A DNA stretch of 14,140 nt from Actinomycetes bacterium (lineage in GTDB: Bacteria; Actinomycetota; Actinomycetes; Actinomycetales; Actinomycetaceae), in contig JAFAAX010000037.1 of assembly GCA_023426345.1 (NCBI GenBank), forward strand, positions 1 to 14,140, given 5' to 3'. Shown here piece after piece: positions 6,537 to 12,236 of the stretch (positions within the stretch are counted from its first letter, which is position 1; each line of letters starts with the position of its first letter). Under the pieces are notes generated by a model, which searched no databases, was not told where the DNA came from, and worked only from the letters and a program-made list of their open reading frames with translations. The translations under genes and the position numbers were made by a program.

Positions 6537-7688
6537 TCAGAGCGCGCGGACCCAGGTGACGGCGTCTCGGCTGGTCCACCGCGTGGTGTCGAGCGTGCCG
6601 GAGGTGTCCACCCAGGACGGGTATCCGAGCGTGAGGCCGAAGCCGTCGCCGGCGCGGCTGACGCCGTGGAGGAACGCCTGCTCCTCGGGCGGGGCGCCGT
6701 CCGGGAACTGCGCCTCCTCCCAGGTCCGGCCGCCGTCCGTGCTCACCATCAGCAGCGGCTCAGGCGAGGGCGCGAAGCCGGCCACCAGGAGGCCGTCGGC
6801 CTGCTCGAGGGACGTGAAGGACTCCCCGTCGGCCAGGAGGACCGCGTCGCTCCAGCCGCTCGGCGTGCGGGTGGCCGCCACATAGGTTCCCCGCTGCCCG
6901 AGCTGGGCCTCGACCTGCAGGATCGCGACGTCGCCCTGTTCGGCGACGATCTGCGCGTCGGTGAGGGGCGCCGTCCACGGGTCGCCGATGGCCGGGCGCG
7001 CCGCTGCGCCGTCCGCGCCCGACGCCGCGGTTCCCTCTGAGGACGACGACCCGGAGGAGGCGGTCCCCCCGGACGACGCCGGGCCTGGGGCGCCCGCCAG
7101 TTGCCGGCACGTCCGCTCCATGAGGAGCGGACCGCGCAGGTCGTGGTAGCACGCGTCGTCCAGGGTCCCGAGGAACGGGATCGTCATGCCATACTCCTGT
7201 CCGTCGACCGTCCGGGTCTCCCCGTCGGAGACCAGCAGCGCCACGAAGGCGTGGAGGCACAGGACCAGGAACGCGGCCGCGGCGAGCAGGTCGGTGAGAA
7301 CGCGGACGCCGACCCGAACCACAGGACGCGCGCCCGTCGTCAGTCGGTGGGCCAGGACGGCCAGCGCGACCAGCGCGGCGGCGCCCGCGATGACGGCCAC
7401 CCCGATCGCGACGAGCTGGGGGACCAGGCGCCATTGGAGGGCCGTCGACCCGATCGGCCCCCACACCCGCCAGATGACCGCCGTCAGGAGGCCGACGGCG
7501 GCGCACCCGCCGGCGATCGCGGCGAGCCCCGCCGGCCGCAGGGGCGGTCTGCCGGGCGCCGGACCGCTGACGTCGACGGGCGCGCTCCCAGGACCTGGCT
7601 CAGAACCGGGCCCCGACCCAGCCCGCGACGGGGACGCTCCCTCGCCGGACCCGGACACGCCGGGAGCGGGGTCGCCCTCGTCGATCAT
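6537..7688 (-). CDS. Unrecognised membrane protein with three N-terminal helices and an Asp-box in the C-terminal domain
   Basis: I do not recognise this 383-residue protein as a named family. Residues 1-50 are a Gly/Pro/Ser-rich disordered stretch with no signal peptide. Three hydrophobic helices follow at about 53-76, 88-113 and 130-153. The remaining ~230 residues, probably outside the membrane, begin with a region holding Cys180 and Cys194 (DDACYHD, ERTCRQL). These could form a disulphide. A Ser/Gly/Ala linker comes next (about 201-231). A soluble domain then has a canonical Asp-box, STDGGRTW (316-323), the S-x-D-x-G-x-T-W turn of beta-propellers such as sialidases. A degenerate copy, SRDAVTW (373-379), lies at the end. 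Its ATG overlaps the stop of the 2-epimerase gene (ATGA, 7685-7688), so it is co-translated with polysaccharide precursor synthesis. A role in polysaccharide handling at the surface is a guess from context only. Confidence 0.82.
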   Translation of the reverse strand: MIDEGDPAPGVSGSGEGASPSRAGSGPGSEPGPGSAPVDVSGPAPGRPPLRPAGLAAIAGGCAAVGLLTAVIWRVWGPIGSTALQWRLVPQLVAIGVAVIAGAAALVALAVLAHRLTTGARPVVRVGVRVLTDLLAAAAFLVLCLHAFVALLVSDGETRTVDGQEYGMTIPFLGTLDDACYHDLRGPLLMERTCRQLAGAPGPASSGGTASSGSSSSEGTAASGADGAAARPAIGDPWTAPLTDAQIVAEQGDVAILQVEAQLGQRGTYVAATRTPSGWSDAVLLADGESFTSLEQADGLLVAGFAPSPEPLLMVSTDGGRTWEEAQFPDGAPPEEQAFLHGVSRAGDGFGLTLGYPSWVDTSGTLDTTRWTSRDAVTWVRAL

Positions 7689-8851
7689 GAGCGTTCGGCG
7701 AGCACCTGCGCGACGCGCTCGGCGGTGTGCCCGTCCCCGTAGGGCGTGGCGGCGGTGTCCGCGGGGCGGGGCCGTGTGGCCGCCGCGACCAGCTCCGGGC
7801 CGGGCTCCACCAGGACGTTCCAGCCCAGTTCGACGGTCTCCACCCACTCGGTGACCGGACGCACGGTGGTGGCGGGCGCGCGCAGCAGGAACGCCTCCTT
7901 CTGCAAGCCCCCGGAGTCCGTGATGACGCCGCGCGACTGGAGGACGGACGCGACGAGCTCCCGGTATCCCAGGGGCCGGTGGACCAGCAGGGCGCCGCCC
8001 TGGTCGAGGGGGGAGGGCCCCGCGACCTCTGAGTCCCCGGGGGAGGGCAGCAGCGGGATTCCCGCGCGCCCGCACGCGGCGACCAGGCGCGGGTGGGCCA
8101 GGAGCACGACGGGGTGGCCGACGCGCGCCAGCGACTCCAGGACGGCCCGCAGCCGGGCGGGGTCGTCCGTGTTCTGCGGGCGGTGGATCGTCGCCAGCGA
8201 GTAGGAGCCCGGCGCGAGCCCGAGCTCCTGGGCGATCGGGCCGGCGTCGATCGACGAGGGCGCCCCCGTGGCCGGGTCCCGGGTCCTCGCGCCGTCGGGC
8301 CGTGGCGCGACCGCGTCCCGCGTCGCCAGGAGGACGTCGGTCATGACGTCGCCGACGACGACCGTGCGTCCCGCCAGGCCCTCGTCGGACAGGTGCCCGG
8401 CGGCAACGTCCGTGGGGGCCAGCAGCAGGTCGGCGGCGTGGTCGGTGAGGACGCGGTTGACCTCCTCGGGCATCGCGCGGTCGAAGGACCGCAGGCCCGC
8501 CTCCAGGTGGGCGACACGAAAGTGCAGTTTCGCGGCGCACAGCCCCGCGGCCAGGGTCGAGTTCGTGTCCCCGTAGACGAGCACCCAGTCGGGGGCCAGG
8601 TCCGGCAGGACGCCATCGAGGGCCTCCAGCATGCGGCCCGTCTGGCGGCCGTGCGAGCCCGAGCCGATGCCGAGGTGGACGTCGGGATCGGGGATGCCGA
8701 GCTCGTCGAAGAAGACGTCGGAGAGCATCGGATCATAGTGCTGGCCCGTGTGGACGATCCGGTGGTCGATCCCGGCGCGATTGAGGGCGCGGGCGATGGG
8801 GGCCAGTTTGACGAACTGCGGGCGCGCGCCCACGACGGACACGACCCTCAT
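7685..8851 (-). CDS. Non-hydrolysing UDP-sugar 2-epimerase (WbpI-like, UDP-GlcNAc3NAcA 2-epimerase candidate; WecB family)
   Basis: This 388-residue cytoplasmic enzyme inverts C2 of a UDP-2-acetamido sugar. Family landmarks are GARPQFVKLAP (8-18), TGQHYD (35-40) and GDTNSTLA (94-101, Asp95 being the usual catalytic Asp). HLEAGLRSFDRAMPEEVNRV (115-134) carries Glu117 and Glu129/Glu130. ATIHRPQNTDD (220-230), TDSGGLQKEAF (311-321) and VTEWVET (333-339) follow. Plain WecB enzymes usually read TTERPE where this one has TEWVE, a trait I associate with the WbpI branch that acts on UDP-GlcNAc3NAcA. The histidine motif is HRPQN instead of the commoner HREN. Residues about 182-205 are an insert rich in Ala, Pro and Arg. 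The start ATG overlaps the stop of the upstream glycosyltransferase, and the stop overlaps the start of the membrane protein gene, both as ATGA. The presence of WbpB-, WbpE- and WbpD-like genes in the window favours WbpI over WecB. Confidence 0.88.
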   Translation of the reverse strand: MRVVSVVGARPQFVKLAPIARALNRAGIDHRIVHTGQHYDPMLSDVFFDELGIPDPDVHLGIGSGSHGRQTGRMLEALDGVLPDLAPDWVLVYGDTNSTLAAGLCAAKLHFRVAHLEAGLRSFDRAMPEEVNRVLTDHAADLLLAPTDVAAGHLSDEGLAGRTVVVGDVMTDVLLATRDAVAPRPDGARTRDPATGAPSSIDAGPIAQELGLAPGSYSLATIHRPQNTDDPARLRAVLESLARVGHPVVLLAHPRLVAACGRAGIPLLPSPGDSEVAGPSPLDQGGALLVHRPLGYRELVASVLQSRGVITDSGGLQKEAFLLRAPATTVRPVTEWVETVELGWNVLVEPGPELVAAATRPRPADTAATPYGDGHTAERVAQVLAERS

Positions 8852-10047
8852 GCGGGCGCGTCCTGGCCGTGAGCGGGCCGCGCCTCGCGCGTCAGCCCCA
8901 GCGGTCCCTCGAGGATGTCGCGGGCGACCTGGGCCTCGGCGTCGAAGGACAGGTCGTGGGCGGCGGCGTGGGCGGCCTGCTTGAAGGCGGAGACGCGTTC
9001 CGGGGTCAGCGTGCGCAGGGACGCGACGATCTGGCCGACCTCGAACCCCTGCGCGACGACGCCCAGGCCGTGGGCGTCGACCACGTCCGCCATCTCGACG
9101 GTCGGACCCACCGCGACGGCCAGGCGCGCCTGGACGAAGTCGAAGAGCTTGTTGGGCAGGGTCAGACGCGCGTTCTCGTTGTAGGGCGGAATCCAGAACA
9201 CGCCGACGTCGTAGGGGTTGAGCGTGGCCGGCAGATCCGCCGGGGGGACCGGGGCGTGGAACACGACGGCCCGGCTGCCGCGCGCTCGTTCGCGCAGCTC
9301 GCGGAGATAGCGGCCGCCGTCCCCGCCGGGGACCAGGTAGAGGTCCAGGGTGAAGCCGTCGCCTGCGGCCAGCGTCGCGTCGATCATCGTCTCCAGGGCC
9401 CGACCGGGGACGGCGCCCCCGGAATGGACAAGCCGGATCGGCCCGTCGGGAGCCACGGGGCTGGGCTCGAGGTCCTCGAACGGGGCGGCGTTGCGCATGA
9501 GCCTGGGGCGGACGCCGTAGCGCTCGGCGTAGAGCTCGGCGATGCGCCCCGCCACGGTGGTGGCGGCCGCGGCCCGGGGCAGGTCATGGCGGCAGATGTG
9601 GTCGATCCAGGGTCTGACCAGCAGGCGCCACGACGTGAGGTTCGTGCGCTCCTCGGGCGCCCATTCGTGGAGGTCGATCCACACCGGCGCGTCGCCGGAC
9701 CGGCGGGAGATCGCCAGGGCCAGCGGCAGGGCGCGCGCGTCGTTGGCGACGATGGCGTCGAATGTCCGCCCGTCGAGGAGGGCGAGGGCGGCGCGGGCGC
9801 CGGGCGCCTGGAGATCGGCCGCGCGATGGCGGTGCGCCGCGAGGTTCGCCACGCCCACCGGCGTCTGCGGCAGTGACTTCGCTGAGGCCGGGATCTCCAG
9901 ATGGACGTCGGAATAGGGGGTCGCCGGCCCGTAACCGAGCGTCGTCACGTCGCCGTAGTCCGCCACGACGCTGAGCTGGCGCAGGACCCGGGCGTCGCGC
10001 GCCAACGGCGAGAACGAGAGGTCGAGGATGCGCGCGCGGGAACCCAT
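8848..10047 (-). CDS. Glycosyltransferase, GT-B/GT4-like
   Basis: This 399-residue protein opens with RARILDLSFSPLARDARVLRQL (4-25), a typical beginning of GT4-like transferases of surface-glycan clusters. Other visible features are IVANDARALPLA (99-110), WIDLHEWAPEE (123-133) and MRNAAPFEDL (184-193). RLVHSGGAVPGRALETMIDA (205-224) comes before YDVGVFWIPPYNENARLTLPNKLFDFVQARLAVAVGP (279-315). In that region the N-E-N-A and NKLFDFVQA motifs form the nucleotide-sugar site. No membrane segment is visible. Start: ATG 10047 is preferred over ATG 10056, because a TACGAT box lies exactly 7 bases before it and overlaps the earlier ATG, as in leaderless actinobacterial transcripts. Neither ATG has a ribosome site. 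It is the first gene of a three-gene minus unit with the 2-epimerase and the membrane protein, and is divergent from the DUF3097 gene. Donor and acceptor are unknown. Confidence 0.83.
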   Translation of the reverse strand: MGSRARILDLSFSPLARDARVLRQLSVVADYGDVTTLGYGPATPYSDVHLEIPASAKSLPQTPVGVANLAAHRHRAADLQAPGARAALALLDGRTFDAIVANDARALPLALAISRRSGDAPVWIDLHEWAPEERTNLTSWRLLVRPWIDHICRHDLPRAAAATTVAGRIAELYAERYGVRPRLMRNAAPFEDLEPSPVAPDGPIRLVHSGGAVPGRALETMIDATLAAGDGFTLDLYLVPGGDGGRYLRELRERARGSRAVVFHAPVPPADLPATLNPYDVGVFWIPPYNENARLTLPNKLFDFVQARLAVAVGPTVEMADVVDAHGLGVVAQGFEVGQIVASLRTLTPERVSAFKQAAHAAAHDLSFDAEAQVARDILEGPLGLTREARPAHGQDAPA

Positions 10048-10054
10048 GGGCCCC

Positions 10055-10060
10055 ATCGTA
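10055..10060 (-). promoter_or_regulatory. -10 box of the minus-strand glycosyltransferase-epimerase unit (leaderless start)
   Basis: Read on the minus strand, TACGAT is followed by seven bases and then ATG (10047). TANNNT with this spacing would place the transcript start at or beside the start codon. No -35 match is visible at 16-18 bases upstream. Confidence 0.45.
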
Positions 10061-10100
10061 GGGCGTGCCCGCGCCGGCGCCGCCGACCTGGGTGCTCCTC

Positions 10101-10181
10101 TCCCGCGAGGTTCGCCCATCCGGGACCGCGCAGTCGCACGTGGGCGAACCTCGGGGGTTCCGTTGGGCGAGCCTCGCGGGA
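10101..10181. repeat. Three-armed inverted repeat in a divergent promoter region
   Basis: Arm 1 (10101-10118) contains CGAGGTTCGCCCA at 10106-10118. Arm 2, TGGGCGAACCTCG (10141-10153), is its perfect 13-base reverse complement across a 22-base loop. Arm 3, TGGGCGAGCCTCGCGGGA (10164-10181), pairs with all 18 bases of arm 1 except one position (T10111 opposite G10171), which would be a G-U pair in RNA. Arms 2 and 3 thus compete for arm 1. The element lies between the glycosyltransferase starting at 10047 (minus) and the DUF3097 gene starting at 10198 (plus). Arm 3 begins inside the predicted -35 of the latter. Confidence 0.65.
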
Positions 10182-10191
10182 TCGATAGGGT
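10163..10191 (+). promoter_or_regulatory. Promoter of the DUF3097 gene (leaderless)
   Basis: TTGGGC (10163-10168) and TAGGGT (10186-10191) are separated by 17 bases, and the GTG start codon follows six bases after the -10 box. This matches the leaderless promoter layout common in actinobacteria. The alternative is that AGGGTGGG acts as a ribosome site. The -35 and the spacer are covered by an arm of the inverted repeat at 10164-10181. Confidence 0.45.
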
Positions 10192-10197
10192 GGGCCG

Positions 10198-11124
10198 GTG
10201 ACGCGCGCTCCCTCCGCCCCGGTGCCCGGGGATCCCTATGGCACGGACATCTTCTCCTTCGACCCGCACCGCGACGGGCCCGATGCGCGCCGCCCCCGCT
10301 CCCGGGAGGTCCGCATCGAGACGGGGATGGTGCTCGAGGACGTGACGACCGGTTTCGTGGGAGCCGTCGTGCGCTGCGAGAAGTCCGGCGGCATTCACCT
10401 GGTCGAGCTGGAGGACCGCCGCGGCGCGCACCGGTCCTTCCCCCTGGGCGGCGGGTTCTGGCTGGAGGGGCGCCCGATCATCGCCCTGCCTCCGCTGCCG
10501 CCCGCGCAGGATCCGGCGCGGGGGACCGGGCTGACGGGCCCCGGCGGGCGCCGGTTGACGAACTCCGGCTCCCGCGCCGTCGCACGGCCGAGCGCCCACG
10601 TCGCCCGCGCCAGCCGGATCTGGGTCGAGGGCCGCCACGACGCGGACCTGGTCGAGCGCGTGTGGGGCGACGACCTGGCCGAGGCCGGCGTGGCCGTCCA
10701 GCTCCTCGAGGGCGTCGACCGCCTCGAGGAGATCCTCGAGGTCGTGGGCCCCACGCCGACCCAGCGGGCGGGCGTCCTGGTCGACCATCTGGTCCCCGGC
10801 TCGAAGGAGTCGCGCATCGCCGACGCCGTGCAGCGCCGCTGGGAGGGCGCGGTTCTGGTGGTCGGCCATCCGTTCGTCGACATCTGGCAGGCCGTGCGCC
10901 CCCAGCGGGTCGGCCTGGACGCCTGGCCGGACGTCCCGCGGGGCACCGACATCAAGGAGGGGACGCTGGCGGCGCTCGGGTGGCCGCATGCCACGCAGGC
11001 CGACATCGCCGAGGGCTGGCGCCGGATCCGCTCGACGGTCCGCGACTACCGCGATCTGGAGCCCGCCCTGCTGGGACGGGTCGAGGAACTCATCGACTTC
11101 GTCACGGAGCCGGGGACGCGGTAG
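10198..11124 (+). CDS. DUF3097 family protein of unknown function
   Basis: The 308-residue product matches the layout of the actinobacterial DUF3097 family as I know it. An N-terminal part of about 110 residues carries the motif GMVLEDVTTGFVGAVVRCEK (43-62), a small beta domain, and GGGFWLEGRPI. A low-complexity linker follows. The C-terminal part begins RIWVEGRHDADLVERVWGDDL and continues with LLEGVDRLEEIL, VDHLVPGSKESRIA, VVGHPFVDIWQAV and DIKEGTLAALGW. The WVEGRHDADLVE segment, followed later by VDHLVPGSKE, resembles a Toprim-like acidic site, but that is an inference. The GTG start at 10198 is placed by the leaderless -10 box. The stop (TAG 11122-11124) lies directly before the hrcA promoter. 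In actinobacteria this family is often encoded next to hrcA and dnaJ. Its biochemical role is not known to me. Confidence 0.85.
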   Translation: MTRAPSAPVPGDPYGTDIFSFDPHRDGPDARRPRSREVRIETGMVLEDVTTGFVGAVVRCEKSGGIHLVELEDRRGAHRSFPLGGGFWLEGRPIIALPPLPPAQDPARGTGLTGPGGRRLTNSGSRAVARPSAHVARASRIWVEGRHDADLVERVWGDDLAEAGVAVQLLEGVDRLEEILEVVGPTPTQRAGVLVDHLVPGSKESRIADAVQRRWEGAVLVVGHPFVDIWQAVRPQRVGLDAWPDVPRGTDIKEGTLAALGWPHATQADIAEGWRRIRSTVRDYRDLEPALLGRVEELIDFVTEPGTR

Positions 11125-11129
11125 AGGAG

Positions 11130-11135
11130 TAGGCT
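11130..11135 (+). promoter_or_regulatory. -10 box of hrcA
   Basis: TAGGCT fits the actinobacterial TANNNT form and touches the CIRCE operator, so bound HrcA would block initiation. No -35 match is seen at 16-18 bases upstream. Confidence 0.4.
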
Positions 11136-11161
11136 TGGCACTCGGTATGTGCGAGTGCCAG
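11135..11161. promoter_or_regulatory. CIRCE operator (HrcA binding site)
   Basis: TTGGCACTC (11135-11143), a 9-base spacer, and GAGTGCCAG (11153-11161) match the CIRCE pattern TTAGCACTC-N9-GAGTGCTAA. The inner eight bases of each arm are perfectly complementary. It lies 15 bases before the hrcA start codon and directly after the -10-like box, the classic place for HrcA autoregulation. No second CIRCE was found in the window. Confidence 0.92.
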
Positions 11162-11176
11162 AACGAGAGGGGTGCC

Positions 11177-12196
11177 ATGAGCGACGACCGGAGGCTGGAC
11201 GTCCTGCGCGCCATCGTCTCCGAGTACGTGCGCACCCAGGAGCCCGTCGGTTCCAAGGCGATCGCCAGCACCCGCGACCTGGGCGTGTCCTCCGCCACGA
11301 TCCGCAACGACATGGCGGTGCTGGAGGAGCAGGGCCTCATCTACCAGCCGCACACCTCCGCCGGGCGCGTCCCCACCGACCAGGGCTACCGGCTGTTCGT
11401 CGACCGGCTGTCCGCCCTCAAGCCGATGAGCGCCCCCGAGCGCCGCGCCGTGGAGGCATTCCTCGCCCAGAGCGCCGACCTCGACGACGTCGTCCACCGC
11501 ACCGTCCGCCTGCTCGCCCAGGTCACCCACCAGGTGGCCGTCGTCCAGTACCCCTCGCTCAGCATCTCGACCCTGCGCCGGCTCGAACTGGTCGGCATGG
11601 GTCCCGCCCGGCTCCTCGTCGTCGTCATCACGAATGAGGGGCACGTCCGGGAGCGGATGCTCGACCTCCCCGACGCGGTCGGCCCCGACGTCGTGCGGGA
11701 CCTCCGGGACCGGCTCAACGCCGAGTGCGAGGATCAGGCGGCGGACCAGGTGGGGACCGTGCTCGACCAGATCCGCTCCTCGGCCCCTCCCGACCGGTCC
11801 GCCGTGGTCGAGGCCGTGTGCGACGCCCTGGTGGACCTGCTGCGGCCGGACTCCGAGGCCCGGTTCGTCATGGCGGGACTGTCGAACCTGGCCCGTGCCG
11901 CGGCGATGGACTTCCGCGACGTCGGCCCCGTCCTGGACGCGTTGGAGGAGCAGGTGGTCCTGCTCCGGCTGTTCTCCGAGGTCGATCCCGACGACGACCG
12001 GGTCCATGTGACGATCGGCTCGGAGAACCCCCACGACGCCTTCACCCAGACGTCCGTGGTGTCGGGCACCTACGGCGGACGCGACCGCCATGACGCCCAC
12101 CTGGGCGTCGTCGGCCCCACCCGCATGGACTATCCGCGCACGATGTCGGCGGTGCGAGCCGTCGCCGCCTATCTCTCCCGCTTCCTGGCCGGTTGA
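11177..12196 (+). CDS. hrcA: Heat-inducible transcription repressor HrcA
   Basis: This 339-residue protein is the DNA-binding repressor of the CIRCE regulon; in the known system the GroEL chaperonin keeps it active. An N-terminal winged-helix domain spans about 1-75. It includes VGSKAIASTRDLGVSSATIRNDMAVLEEQGLI (24-55) as the helix-turn-helix and the family signature PHTSAGRVPTDQGYR (58-72). The rest is the HrcA dimerisation/GAF-like domain, ending AYLSRFLAG. Length agrees with the family. ATG 11177 is chosen because the protein starts MSDDRRLDVLRAIVSEYV, as relatives do, and GAGAGGGG (11165-11172) is a good ribosome site four bases upstream. The in-frame extension to an earlier ATG would run through the CIRCE. 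It is controlled by that operator and is followed after 40 bases by dnaJ, so it probably co-represses dnaJ and rsmE. Confidence 0.96.
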   Translation: MSDDRRLDVLRAIVSEYVRTQEPVGSKAIASTRDLGVSSATIRNDMAVLEEQGLIYQPHTSAGRVPTDQGYRLFVDRLSALKPMSAPERRAVEAFLAQSADLDDVVHRTVRLLAQVTHQVAVVQYPSLSISTLRRLELVGMGPARLLVVVITNEGHVRERMLDLPDAVGPDVVRDLRDRLNAECEDQAADQVGTVLDQIRSSAPPDRSAVVEAVCDALVDLLRPDSEARFVMAGLSNLARAAAMDFRDVGPVLDALEEQVVLLRLFSEVDPDDDRVHVTIGSENPHDAFTQTSVVSGTYGGRDRHDAHLGVVGPTRMDYPRTMSAVRAVAAYLSRFLAG

Positions 12197-12236
12197 TCCG
12201 GCCGTCCCTGACCCCTGACCGAGGACTGTGCTCCGA

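Noticed and set aside
7616..7680. Gly/Ser/Pro-rich stretch as a tandem DNA repeat
   Set aside because: It codes for a low-complexity disordered N-terminus; there is no regular repeat unit at DNA level.
9838..9858. Further copy of the 13-mer repeat (CGAGGTTCGCCAC)
   Set aside because: Only the first eleven bases agree and it lies inside the glycosyltransferase coding sequence, so chance similarity in high-GC coding DNA is more likely.
10988..11176. Upstream start for hrcA
   Set aside because: The extension would overlap the DUF3097 gene and translate the CIRCE operator; ATG 11177 has a good ribosome site and a family-like N-terminus.
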